From: Paguma larvata
Lineage: Eukaryota > Chordata > Mammalia > Carnivora > Viverridae
DNA: 64,000 bases
Direction of reading: 5' to 3'
Assembly (NCBI GenBank): GCA_030068075.1
Contig: CM057826.1
Coordinates: 45,910,558-45,974,557 of the forward strand
In this document: positions 10,000-20,819 of the stretch, piece after piece
Numbering within the stretch: position 1 is the first letter of the stretch
How the letters are laid out: each line of letters starts with the position of its first letter
Notes under the pieces: model-generated
Database searches by the model: none
Told to the model about the DNA's origin: nothing
What the model saw: the letters and a program-made list of their open reading frames with translations, nothing else
Position numbers and translations under genes: made by a program

Positions 10000-11245
10000 G
10001 TTAAGCAAGGAAGGATAAGGAGGAGGCCTAACAATCTACCAGGAAGAAGGAAATAAGGGTGAGAGAATAAAAAAGGAACTTCACTAACTTCATAATTTCT
10101 CCAAAGCTGGGCCTGCTCCAGACTCTTTATGTACAAGGTTGGGGTTATTTAGATTTGTTAAGATGGATGGTTATATTTATTTTTAGATTCTGAAAGCCTG
10201 AAATGGTATGTTCTCCAGATGGGAGGGAGGATGAGAGCATCTGGGAGCCAACTTACTGTGAGCTCCCTCTTTTCACTACCCTTCACACCCTGGCAGCTGG
10301 TCAGATGAGCCCTGTAAACACTTGCTACTCTATTTCAATATTGGTCTGTCTTATTCCTCTCAGAAAATTTCAGTGGCCTGCAATTTTGAATGCCTATATA
10401 TTTTTTTCCTGGATATTGGATTTGCCTCCTTTGTTGGCAGCTTGGCTGTTTTGATGGTCCAAAACAGTCCATTTTTCATGTCTACACTATCAATGGGAAT
10501 CCAGGTGCAGAACGAGGAAACGTGGACAGGTGTTTAAAGATTGGCGAGGCTCTTACAGGGTGCGCTTTGCACACTGGATAGTAAGGCTTACTGAGAATAA
10601 AGCTACTAAATGAAGGACATTTGACTCATACTATTCTTAAACCTGTATTAAAAAGTCCTCCAAAACTCAGTCTCCATTTTCCACGCAAATGTAAATAACT
10701 CAGATAACAAAGATAGTACACAGCGAGCTGAGACATTCACCAAAAGATCACTTGGATTAACTGTGAATCCTCTTTGGAAAGAATTATTGTGTTCCAGATC
10801 AAGAGATTAGAAAAATAGCTTTCTGGTTCCTTTCTATTATTTGAGGAGCTAGAGGAATCTCATTCCTCACAAAGCCCTGGCATTTGTTGTCAAATCATAT
10901 AATTTAAATACTTTGTGGAATTTCTGTTTTTAAATGAAAACTATTTAAGAGGAGTGTAGCTGGAACTTAAATCAATGGTAGAAGCAAATTCTATCTATCT
11001 ATGTATTTAGAATTTGAAGGAAACTTTAATTTAGATAATGCAGACATACTGTGGGAAATTTTGAAAAATAAATGAGCAAAACATAAATAAAAAATGCTCA
11101 ATTTGATCATTCCTGAAATAAACCTTTTTTTTCTGTTTTTCTAGAGATAGGCAGACAGATCATGTAATCTACTTTTTCTCTTTTTCCTTTTTTTTTTTAA
11201 AGTGGGACCATACTATTTTCCAATAACATATCTCAGCTAAGAAAT
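10000..11245. other. Unassigned sequence
   Basis: No repeat or coding signal recognised. The three overlapping ORFs at 10203-10581 lie in different frames and have no recognisable product. Confidence 0.45.
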
Positions 11246-11249
11246 GATG

Positions 11250-11510
11250 GGCTTGATTAGTAGATCAGTTTAATGTCATAGATATTTTGGGTCTAGGCTT
11301 AGTGAGGCGTTTGACAAAGTGTCTTATTACCTACTTGTGGATAAGATGGAGAAATATGGTCTAGATGGCAGGACAATTAGGTGAGTTCACAGTTGGCTGA
11401 ACAGTTGTACCCTAAGGGCCTTGATTAATGCATGGAGGCAACCAATAGGAGGGTCCCAGTGGTGTTGGGACAGGTATGTTTAGCAGATACTATGCTCAGT
11501 CACTTCCCGG
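11250..11510 (+). mobile_element. CR1/L3-type LINE reverse-transcriptase remnant
   Basis: One plus-strand frame around 11295-11380 reads SEAFDKVSYYLLVDKMEKYG, then LDGRTIR before a stop. This matches the 'SKAFDtVsh.iLi.KL.kyGld..t.rWi' block of CR1-clade reverse transcriptases. Downstream DNA ('cagttggctgaacagttgtaccctaagggcc', 'gatggaggcaacc…gggtcccagtgg'-like) continues the same region. The copy is very old; a stop follows at once and no full ORF remains. Confidence 0.7.
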
Positions 11511-11514
11511 GAAT

Positions 11515-11970
11515 ACACCTTGTTATGGAGTTGTTGAGACACGCTGCATCTGTCCACGCTGATCACCCAATCTTAACAGCAGCTTCTCAGTGAAAGTCTA
11601 TTCACCAAAGATGAAGCAGTCTTCTAAGAATGGAATCATAAAAGAGCAGCTGGTGGGCTCGGAGATGGGGTGGACACAGTCACAGACAAACTGCTGTGGA
11701 ACTTGCTGTGACTTGGTACCAAATCTGGAGGAGCTTTTATAACAAAGGTTTCCACCAATAATTCTGGGGACTGAAGTTAGTTGAATTGGTGCTGAGTAGT
11801 GCGGTACTGAGTTTAATAAATCGTTCACCTGGCTGTGAACTAGAACATCAAACTACAACATGGTACATAGTGATTATTTACAGTCCATTTTATCCACATC
11901 CAGAAATCATTGACACACTCAGCTAGGTATGGCTAACAAGAATGTCTGTACCTTGTACCTTAGCGGATAA
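11515..11970. other. Unassigned sequence
   Basis: Follows the CR1/L3 remnant. A minus ORF (11598-11828) has no recognisable family. The segment may be further decayed LINE, but I cannot show it. Confidence 0.4.
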
Positions 11971-11974
11971 TAAA

Positions 11975-12190
11975 ACACTTGACCTTTTATTGAGCTTTTA
12001 GTCTGTACCAGGCACTGCCAAAGACTTTAATGACTTCTCTCATTTCTTCTCCCAACAACCCTCTAAGACAGGTATTCTGGGTTTATAGATGAGAGAACTA
12101 GGGCAGAGAGAGGCTACTTAATCTCACCAGAGTTCACACTCTGATATGGGGTGTGGCACGGATTTGAATCCAGGAACTGGTCCCTACATA
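11975..12190 (-). mobile_element. MIR SINE (antisense)
   Basis: Near full-length antisense MIR: 'cttttattgagcttttagtctgtaccaggcactgcc', 'cttctcccaacaaccctctaagacaggtattc', 'gatgagagaactagggcagagagaggctactta' and 'gcacggatttgaatccaggaactgg'. Confidence 0.85.
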
Positions 12191-12194
12191 CAGT

Positions 12195-13495
12195 CACAAT
12201 ACCTTCTTTTCCCTCCTCACTCTGCCTTACCCACCGTTCTTCAGCTGTGTTGCCCCTGCTGGTGGCTAGTCGCATGCTTATCTAGGTTCCAAGGTCTGCT
12301 TCTTGGCATCCCGGTTTTTCATGCTCCTTACTGAAAGCTCATGTCCCCTGCAGTTCTTCAGAAGTCATGCTGTAGGTACATCCTCTCATTAAGTATTTCT
12401 AGAATTTCATTCTTACATGGTGCTAGCACTTTGCATAACACAAGCTGCAACTCTCAGCATTTGTCTCAGACCACAGTATCCACTTGCCTTCTACCTGTTG
12501 TTCAGATTGTGCCACTCAGTTAAGAGGCCTTTGAAGCTCCTAGCTTTTGACAGGAAAAAAGCAAAATTCCCTCTTTGGCTTATACGTGGAAAACAGCTCC
12601 TTAATTCTGCAGAAACAAAATTTTCTATGATAGCTATAAGTGACCGTGACAACAACCTCTCCTTCTATAATCACCATGGTTTTTAGAAAACATATCAAAT
12701 CATTGGAAGTCAACAGGGTCCTCGGCTTTTCATCTTCAACCTTTACCTTCAAACACAGAAGAGTTAGAAATTGTTTTAGATAATTTCTGAGTGCCACAAA
12801 GCCTAGATACTGCACTGAATGACACAATCAAGATTTAGATGAAAAATGACTTGTTGAAATGAGGGTTCATATGAACAAGGTGAAAGGTATTTTAGAGAAA
12901 TGTGAAATCTTATATTTGTGCTGCCTCCAAAGTAATTGTAGAAGAATGGGATAAAAGAGACCCTAATTTACTTTATGTGGAAAAAAATAGACTGACTTAA
13001 CCATAAGTTATTATGAACCAACTCAATCCTGAAATACATTAACTAGGATAATTTTACTTAACGACTATGAACATTCATCCTTTTATTTATACTATTAAAT
13101 AGAATTTGGAGTTTTTTACTTCATTTTGAATATTGCATACTAAAAGTATACTTGCTAAGTTGAAGTTCATCCTGGGGAAGGTAAACAGAATAGCACTGTG
13201 GAAGAAAGGCTCAAGAAACTATAACTTTTTATCCTGAAGAGAAGAAAAATCAGAGGAGAAATAAGATAGTCTACCACATGAAACACTGTCACATAAAAGA
13301 GGAAACAGCATCATGTGTAGATGCCTCTAGAGTACGTGGACAGATTTCCCCATCATGCAGAACAGACTCATAATGAGAATTGCAGTGTCCAGTTATAAAA
13401 TTAGCTGTTTTTCAAAGTAGTGAGTACCCCCACCATCAAAAGTGTTCAGTTAGAGACTGGAAAATTATGTATCATGAGTGCCAAAAAAGGACACG
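12195..13495. other. Unassigned sequence
   Basis: About 1.3 kb, AT-rich, with no recognised repeat. ORFs at 12146-12827 are short and mutually out of frame. Nothing supports a gene. Confidence 0.45.
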
Positions 13496-13572
13496 TTATC
13501 CTTGAACATGAATGTCACAGTAGCTAAAACTGGAACAACCTAACTGTCCAACATTAGGTGGGTGGATAAGTC

Positions 13573-13757
13573 AATATTCACAGCCAGGGGTGGTTTTGCT
13601 CTCGAGGGAGACATTTGGCAATGGCTGGAGACATTTTTGTTTATCACAGTGTGGAAAGGGAATACCGTTTGTATTCATTGGTCTGAGACTGGAGGTGCAA
13701 AACATCTTGTGATACAGAGGACGAGATTTATCCAGCCCAAACAGCAGTACTTCCTAA
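13573..13757. mobile_element. Non-autonomous hAT-like DNA transposon fragment inside the L1
   Basis: 'ccaggggtggttttgctctc', 'gggagacatttggcaatggctggagacatttttg' and 'atttatccagcccaaa' belong to the mammalian repeat family whose ends read CAGTGGTTCTCAAC…GGTTGAGAACCACTG. L1 sequence resumes on each side, so it is nested. Family name not assigned with certainty. Confidence 0.6.
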
Positions 13758-14067
13758 GGTGAAAGACTCTGGGATACACAAAAGGTGGTACATCCATACC
13801 CTGGACTTGCTCATCAATAAAAAGTAACAAAATGCTGATACATGCAACAACATGGAGGAATCCCCAAGTTGTTACACTGTGTAAAAGCAGCCAGACACAA
13901 AAGAATAAACACATGTTGCATGATTTCATTTGCACAAAATTCTAGTAAATGAAAACCACCTAATAGAGATAGCAGATCAGTAGTTACCTGAGCCCGAGGA
14001 TGATGGGAGAGAATGGATTAGAAAAGATCATGAAGAATCTGTTGGGACAAAAATGTTCTGCATCTTG

Positions 14068-14287
14068 GGGCACCTGGATGGCTCAGTTGGTTAAGTGTCC
14101 AACTTCGGCTCAGGTCATGATCTTGCAGTTTGTGAGTTCAAGCCACGCGTTGGGCCCTGTGCTGACAGCTCAGAGCCTGGAGCCTGCTTCGGATTCTGTG
14201 TCTCCCTCTCTCTCTGCCCCTCCTCCTCATACCCTTGTTTCTGTTTCTGTTTCTGTTTCTGTCTCAAAAGTAAATAAAATGTTTAAA
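14068..14287 (+). mobile_element. CAN-SINE with 17-bp target-site duplication
   Basis: Complete SINE from 'gggcacctggatggctcag' to its A-rich tail. It is flanked by perfect 17-bp repeats (aaatgttctgcatcttg) at 14051-14067 and 14288-14304. Between the CT stretch and the tail it has a short TTTCTG/TTTCTC array. It lies in the 3' UTR of an older L1. The overlapping ORF at 14000-14305 is SINE/L1 read-through. Confidence 0.97.
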
Positions 14288-14414
14288 AAATGTTCTGCAT
14301 CTTGATTGCGGTATTTTCATGGGTATATGTTGTCAAAACTCTGCATTGTATGCTTTAAAAAATGCACATGAATGGATGTAAATCATACCTGAATAAAACT
14401 GCTTTTTAAAAGAT

Positions 14415-15360
14415 ATGTTACGTTGGAGGTGATTGCACTCAAGATCTTTTATTTTGCTTCCCAGCTTCAAGGTGCTATTATTTTGTTTAGATCCATTGTG
14501 CTGCCCATCTAGTGAACGTACAAAAAATCTATAAAAGTTTGCTATATCAGTATGGATGCAATCATGAGATAAAGAGCATATATGAAGTTAAAGAGGAGAA
14601 GTTTAGTATAAAGAGTTGTTAAATGCTGATGAAAGAGAAACTCAAAGACACAAGGAAGCTCCATATGGTACCCTAGGGCTAAGCGAAAGAACCCAAAGAA
14701 GGTCAAAGTTGGAAGGGAACCCTGTCCCCAAGGTTAGTGTCAGACTTTGTTGGACAGTGTATAGTTCTGACCACTGGATAGCAGAGAAGTTTGCTCATTG
14801 GTCCAGATCAGAGCTGTCTGTAGTCACTAGTCAAGCAATAGGCAACCTCTGGAGTCCAGGTGGGGTGCAGTCAGTCAATGGCTGCACAGAGAGGAGGTCC
14901 CAGGGTACAGGTGAGCCAACCATGGACCTATAGAAGGAGTGATAGCACAATGGTAAAAGTGTGGATCTAACTGGTTGCAGGAAAGCTGACTGTGGGCCTA
15001 CAGAGAGAACTGGGGCTCTGTGAAGGCAGAAGACCTCATATATAATGTCCCTGTCAAGAGAGCTGCTGATGGACTCTTGTCAGGCCAGGGAAAGGCTGCA
15101 ATACTGCCAAGCAACTAGGTACTCCAGGGACATGGCTGGCTCACAGCTCCACTGGAAGACCTCACACCCACAGTGCCGGTCTCCTGTGAAGCAGGCAAAG
15201 GGAGCAAAAGACCTTCCTCCCTTACTGTCCCTCCAGGAAAAATCTCACTGTACTCAACTTCACTGTAAAGGAAGGATGCTTAAAGAAATTGTGGCCATTA
15301 TTAAAGAGCACATGCAAACAGCGAATCTGGAGTTGAGAGAGACTTTGGTGATACTTGGCA
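14415..15360. other. Unassigned sequence with open frames
   Basis: Two plus-strand ORFs (14616-14933, 105 codons; 15045-15545, 166 codons) span part of this stretch. The second runs into the CA/CT microsatellite inside the LTR, so its tail is low-complexity (TH repeats). No family signature, splice sites or promoter support a gene. Confidence 0.45.
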
Positions 15361-15364
15361 CACT

Positions 15365-15403
15365 CATTGTTATGGGTTCAATTGTGTCCCTCCCTCCCTC
15401 CTC

Positions 15404-15458
<55 letters not shown>

Positions 15459-15865
15459 TACACACACACACTCTCTCTCTCTCTCTCTCTTTCTGTTGAA
15501 GTCCTGACTCCCAGTACCTGTGGTTGGGACCTTATTTGGAAATAGGGTCTTTGAGAATGTAATCAAGTTCAGCTAAGGTTTTAAGTGGGCCCTAATCTAG
15601 TATGACTGACTTCCTTACGATAAGATAAAAATGCTGTGTGAAGACAGCTGTGCAGGAAGAACAGCATGTGTTAACAGAGGCAGGGATTGGACTGATAGAG
15701 GGATGGAGCCCCACCACCGGAACCATGGGAGGATTCTCCTCAGCCTCAGAGGACACCTGATTTTGCCGACACTAGTTTCCAATACTGTGAAGATAAATTT
15801 CTGTTGGTTTGAGCCACTCTGTTTGTGTTACTTTGCTTCAGCAGCCCTAGAAAAGTAATACAGAT
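15365..15865 (+). mobile_element. MaLR (MLT1-type) 5' LTR
   Basis: Starts 'ttatgggttcaattgtgtccc'. It continues with 'gttgaagtcctgactcccagtacctgtgg', 'gaccttatttggaaatagggtctttgagaatgtaatcaagtt' and 'gggccctaatctagtatgactgac', and ends 'ataaatttctgttggtttgagccactctgtttg' … 'gaaaagtaatac'. This is a mammalian-apparent LTR retrotransposon LTR of the ERVL-MaLR group. A compound CA/CT microsatellite has expanded inside it. Confidence 0.8.
15405..15492. repeat. Compound microsatellite (AC)n(CT)n
   Basis: (AC)26 at 15405-15456, a TGTA break, (CA)5 at 15461-15470, then (CT)n to about 15492. It explains the C/V-rich and T/H-rich ORFs on the two strands. Confidence 0.97.
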
Positions 15866-16430
15866 TTTGGTACCAGTAAGTGGGGTGCTGCTGTAACAAG
15901 AATCTACAAGTGCAAAAGTAGCTTTGGGATTGGGTGATAGATAAAAGCTAGAAGAGGTTGGGGGTACTTGATATGAAAAGTCTAGATTGCCTTGAAATGA
16001 GTGTTGATAGAAACATGGCTATTGAAGATAGCCAGGTTAAGAGCTTGTATAAAAGAAAGGAGAGCTGCAGAGAAAGCTTTTACTGTCCTAGAAAATGCCT
16101 GTAATGTTGTGAACAGTGTGTTGCTGGAAATACGAATGTTAAAGGTGCTTCTGGTGTGATCTGAGAAATGAGGGACATAGCGTTACACAATATAGTAGAG
16201 AAATTTCTTGCCATAAAGCAATGTGGAACTCAGCTGAGTTATGTTCTGCTCTTGGAAGAAAAGTAGAACTTAAAAGCAATGAGCTTGGATGTGGAGATGA
16301 AGAGATTTGCAAGCAAAGTCTGGAAGGTGTTTTGTGGCTTCTTCTTGTGCTTATACTAATATGCAAAAGGAAATAAGCTGAGAAACAAACGATGCGGCAA
16401 AAGGGGTTGCTTGGGGTAACTAGAAGCCAG
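15866..16430 (+). mobile_element. MaLR internal sequence (non-coding)
   Basis: Begins right after the LTR with 'gattttggtaccagtaagtggggtgctgctgtaacaag' and 'gtagctttgggattggg', the familiar start of MaLR internal DNA. MaLR elements lack intact retroviral genes. None is seen here; the 111-codon minus ORF (16139-16474) is antisense to it. Confidence 0.7.
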
Positions 16431-16605
16431 AAGAGGCAAGGAAGTTTCTCCCCTAGAGGTTTGAGAAGGCGCATGGCCCTACTAACACCTTGGTTTTGGG
16501 CTTGTACCCTACACAGCTGTGTAACAACCCATTTCTGCTGTGTTGAGGCACCCAGGTTGTAATTACTTTATTCTGGCAGCTCTCGGAAATGAATACACTT
16601 GGCAA
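16431..16605 (+). mobile_element. MaLR 3' LTR, 5'-truncated
   Basis: 'agaagaggcaaggaagtttctcccctagaggtttgag', 'gcatggccctactaacaccttggtt' and 'gttgtaattactttattctggcagctctcggaaatgaatacac' match the second half of an MLT1-type LTR. It is joined to internal sequence without the LTR front, so a deletion removed the first part. Confidence 0.7.
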
Positions 16606-16609
16606 GTTT

Positions 16610-17740
16610 CATTCATCAATTCAAATTTTGAATTAAAGCACATTTACTAATTATATGCTTTGTTAGAATATAGACAAAATTGCAGTTTATATATCGCAAT
16701 AAAAAACTACATCAATCCAAAAATGATTTGGTCCTAGTGAACATGTCTTGATTGGAGCCGCAGCCTGAGGAAGTATTTTCAGTATCTAGGTTTTTGCATT
16801 GTTCATTTATCTCCAATTTACTGGAACACAGAGCAAAAACACATTTGGTACCTTTCTTATTTGCTTTCTCATGTGCGACAGTCTGTGTTTAATGACTATA
16901 CCCCACTTAGAAGCTGTATTTCTTCTAAATAGTTAAGACTTCAGTATGGGTATCTTCTTTTTCTTTGATAATACGAATAGTTCTATAAAAATCCTTTAAA
17001 AAAAACCAACCTGCTTGCTTGCTTTAAGTTAGTCACTATTGCTATACTTTCAGTTCCCTAAAAATAATTTCTGGCATATATAAAAAGCTTATTGACATTT
17101 ACTGATTAAATATGCAGTAGTTACTCAAAGGAATTTTAATTATTTTATGATCTTAAAATGTTGAAAAGAAACTATTTCCATAAAAAGCACAAAACAGTAA
17201 ATATTTGACACATCATCCAAAAATGTATCGAATATTGCATCACTGGTTGGGGGCTTTACACCATTGTTTTGGCTTGTACTGAAGAAGGCACAGAAGCAAA
17301 ATAAAACTCTTTCTGTTTTAACCCTCCCTGTCATAACTAAGTTTGCCTTAAAGTCCTTTGTGGTATCTGAGCCTGGGGCAAACGGAGTAGCCCAGAAGAT
17401 TCAAGAACAGACCCCTGGCCCTCTGACTGTCTTAGGTAGTGATAGGAAAGGGTAAGTGTCTCTTATGCCCCACTTCACGGTTGCCTGGGAGACATGCATT
17501 CCCCATCTGGGAGCTTCGAATGTGGGAGGCTCCTGACCCCTTCTCACCATTTTTTTTCTCATTTGGGGTATGTATACGCAAGTAATGGAGTTAGCCACAG
17601 TCTGCGCCAGTCTTTCCTACAACCTAGCTGGGTGGCTTTTGGCACTTTGACAGATACATATATATATTCATGCAGATGTACAGATTAGATGAGATATATA
17701 AAGCATAAACACAGCTACCTTATAAAAGCACACTCACCAT
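16610..17740. other. AT-rich unassigned sequence
   Basis: No recognised repeat or gene. Short ORFs near 17140-17690 have no family match. Confidence 0.45.
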
Positions 17741-17744
17741 AATC

Positions 17745-17880
17745 ACCATCGTGTGTAAAATAGAGGCTGTGGTGATCTACTACCCTCAAGGGCATAATGG
17801 CTAGCACGTGGGAGAACCTTTGTAATGTGCTGAACCCAGTGACTGGCACGTGGTAAGCTCTCAGTACAGTTTAATTTCTT
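17745..17880 (+). mobile_element. MIR SINE 3' half
   Basis: 'gtgtgtaaaatagaggctgtgg', 'tgctgaacccagtgactggcacgtggtaagctctcagtac' follows the MIR 3' half on the plus strand. Confidence 0.6.
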
Positions 17881-18374
17881 ACTTTCTCTCAAAACTCGAG
17901 ATTTTTTAGGAAAATGCCCATTTTAGCATGGGTTATTAGAGGCTAAGTGTGATTTTTTTTAAAGAGATTTAATGTGAATTATGAAGAATAAAATGAAATC
18001 CTTTCAAAAAGTATTGACATTATCTCATTTTTTTGTTCAACAGATAGCATATAAGAGAGGAAAAGTTTTGATTGGATGCCAAACTCAACAATAAAAAGTC
18101 AACCTTGTCCAAGCATCTCAGATGAAATACTCTCTTATGCCCTTTCTACCCCCTTCTGTCCTCCTATTCTTCCTTGCTCCCATTCACCATTTTATAAGTA
18201 CTGTGTATCATTTTGTGCAGAGTATAGAGTTCACGCTGTTCTGAATGCTTGGACATATAGACCTAAAATAGACAAGCTTGCTGCACTCAAGTGTCCCTAT
18301 TGTCTACAAGAAAGTTTATAGTCTAAGTAAATAATTTGTATTCTATTTTACCCTCTCAGCCAGTCTGATTCTTT

Positions 18375-18470
18375 AAATGAACACTTCTCAAGCTTTGTGT
18401 GCACAAGAATCACTTGGAAGACTTGTTTTAAAATACCATCTCTTAATTTGAGAGACATTGGACAAAGTGA
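18375..18470 (+). mobile_element. MER5A-like (hAT-Charlie) fragment
   Basis: 'cttctcaagctttgtgtgcacaagaatcacttggaagacttgtttt' is the start of the MER5A consensus order (…caaactttggtgtgcatcagaatcacctggagggcttgtt…). Confidence 0.65.
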
Positions 18471-18474
18471 GAGT

Positions 18475-20515
18475 CCAGAGATAGGGCAGGCATTTCTCGT
18501 TTTGTCTGTGTCCTTGAAGGACTTATAGTCTCTGGGCCTCCGAAACTCTCTAGCTCATGGGCCACACTTTACGTGGAAGAAACTGGCAGTCTTTTGTGTG
18601 TCCTCTGTTTCTCTTATCTTCTCCCAGCTCTGTCTGTGTTCGCAAGAACTGTTGGTAAATACTTATTAGCTCTTTGATAACTACTGGTGATTTAAAGGAG
18701 ATAAAATGCATTTAATGCACCATGACTGTATTGAAAGTTAGCATAGGCCAGTTAACATCTTGACAATTTTTTCTTAAGTGAGGCAATTTTTAAGGATTAA
18801 CTACACTGATTTGGAAAGGCCTAGGTTCAGTTGGATAGCATGCATTTACCTACTTCTGTTTCCTTCTGCAGGTTAGCTAGGATTTCCTTTCTGTGTTCCC
18901 TGGAGGTTTGAATTCAAGCAAGAAATAAGCTTTGACCTAAAAGGTTCTCTGCTCCTTTAGAGGGAAACCTGTTTTAGAGCTACCCCCCTGCCCCCAACCC
19001 AGACTACTGAAATGTGTTTCTTTATGGCATATGGTACCATTATAATGAAACCAAAAGCACCACTAATGGATTGATACCATCAATAAAGCCTCTTATTTGG
19101 CTGAGGTCTTTACTTTCAAACCTGAACTGAAGGTCAATTAGAACAATGATGGAAGGCAGTTAATTTCCTGTTTATAAATACAGACTAGGAAATGCAGTAT
19201 TGATTGCTGCATTTTAAGGAGGGAGACAACTGTCCTCAGCTGTGGGCAGTCCAGGATGATGTCATTTATAAGGTTAGAGGTTCAGTTTTCTACATATGTC
19301 AAGTGAACAATGATTTATTAAACCAGGATGATATTAGGTCTTCAAGTCTGAAGTATATGAAACATAGGCCCTGCCTTTTAAGAGCTTAAAAAATTTAGGT
19401 ATCAAATCAAGACTTAAAAACATTAAAAGACCTAGAAATCATTATCATAATTGTGGGTATGCTAAATTCTTTTGGAGTTCAAAGAAAAAGGTCCTTTCTC
19501 CAATGGGCAGTGCAATAGAATTCACCGAGGAAGTCGGATCTGACCAGACTTGGAAGAAGGAGAAGGGTCAGCAGTGCCGTCTCAGTGTCGTTGAGTGAAT
19601 GAAGGAGTGAATGAGTGAACGAATGATAGGTATTTTGGGAATCACAAATGGATATAAGCCCATTCATTCCATAGGCTAAAATGGTTGAGCTAAGGCACTG
19701 TTCAATCTAGGATACTAAAAGCTCAGATTTTCTAATTTTGAGGTATGTCATAATAGCATTTTCTGTGGTGTGCTCTGTAAGATAATAAAGATGGATCATG
19801 AAAAGGAGTTCTGCAGCCAGATACATTTTCAAAGCACTGGGATCAAGTTAAACCAATCACTTTTATTTTAGCCTTCTGGGAACCTTGAACAGACTAGTGT
19901 GCCTCATCATTTTCTAAGAAGTTAATAGAGTGTAGAGCATTTCCCAAGATGATTTGGCCAAGAAAGAAAGAAATTCATTACATGTTTGTGAACTTATACA
20001 CATATATACCAGTAGATAGGTAGATAGATACAGAGTACAGATTTCATTTTTCCACGTCATCTCAAAGGGAAAGTGTTTCCAGGGAATGCTTTGAGAAGTG
20101 TCCGTAAAAAAAAAGTTTTCTTGGGCTAGTTTCTTTTACTGAATCTCCAAGTACCTTTCATGGTGAGCTTTCTCCCAGTCCAGATTTTTCATTTCTTATG
20201 ACAGTTCTTCCCCTTCCTTATGTCAATTCTAAGAAGCCTCTGAAAGTGTCAGAATATGTGACATCTGATGTGTATTGCATTCTCAAAAACCTATTTTTTG
20301 ATGTTAAAAAAATTACATATAATTAGGCAGTTTGATGTATCTGGACTTTCTTGTCTAGTTCACCCAGCAAATGTCAAAATAAACACCCTCTTCTCATCGG
20401 AGTTTCTGTAACAGCATAGCATTATCAAAAATTCTGAAAGAAAGAAAACGAGAATGTTCTATTATCAAACCAAGTGAGAGTAAATTTTAATAAAACAAAA
20501 AAAATTGGCCAAAAA
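18475..20515. other. Unassigned sequence, includes a candidate conserved block
   Basis: Largely unrecognised. 18990-19180 is repeat-free and holds closely spaced AT motifs (TTATAATGAAACC near 19040, TAATGGATTGATACCATCAATAAA around 19062-19088, GTTAATTTCCTG near 19160), a weak regulatory candidate. No gene seen. Confidence 0.35.
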
Positions 20516-20531
20516 CAAAATAATTTTTAAT

Positions 20532-20804
20532 GATTGATTTTTGAGAGAGAAAGAGTGGAGGGAGGGCAGAGAGAGAATCCTAAGCAGGCTCTGCTCTGTC
20601 AGCACAGAGCCCGACTCAGGGCGCGATCTCTCAAACCATGACATCGTGACCTGAACCAAAGTCAAGAATCAAATGCTTAACCAGCTCAGCCACCCAGACC
20701 CACGCATGGTTGACCCCATTGCCATTTCTGACCACACACTGGTAATTCCAGTTACAGCAGCTGATTTCTGTCCATGCTAGTGAACTGAGCCACCCAGGCA
20801 CCCC
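20532..20804 (-). mobile_element. CAN-SINE (antisense) interrupted by a 94-bp copied segment
   Basis: SINE on the minus strand with A/T tail, GA stretch, 'gctctgtcagcacagagcccgactcagggcgcg' and B-box region. Near its head 'agccacccag' (20688-20697) is followed by foreign DNA, after which the head resumes ('gaactgagccacccaggcacccc', to 20804). Target-site repeats 'aaaataattttaat'-like lie at 20517-20531 and 20805-20818. So the SINE landed first and was broken later. Confidence 0.95.
20693..20786 (+). repeat. Copied segment B1 inside a SINE (94 bp)
   Basis: Matches 45043-45136 at 92 of 94 positions (differences at 20710 t/c and 20776 g/c), same orientation, 24,350 bp away. It starts at 'cccagacccacgc' and ends at 'gtgaact'. 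Both borders share a few bases with the SINE at the break: CCCAG on the left and AACT on the right. Confidence 0.95.
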
Positions 20805-20819
20805 AAAATAATTTTAATC

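Larger units (their letters stand above)
13500..14410 (+). mobile_element. L1 LINE 3' UTR (plus strand), carrying a DNA transposon and a SINE
   Basis: Plus-strand L1 phrases before, between and after two nested insertions: 'aaaactggaacaacctaactgtccaac', 'gtggtacatccataccctgg', 'gctgatacatgcaacaacatggaggaatcc', 'agccagacacaaaagaataaacac', 'gcatcttgattgcggta' and the terminal 'tacctgaataaaactgc'. It has a 5' truncation and no coding capacity. Confidence 0.85.

Noticed and set aside
15045..15545. 166-codon plus-strand ORF
   Set aside because: It runs into the (AC)n(CT)n microsatellite and LTR sequence; its C-terminal part is a translated microsatellite.
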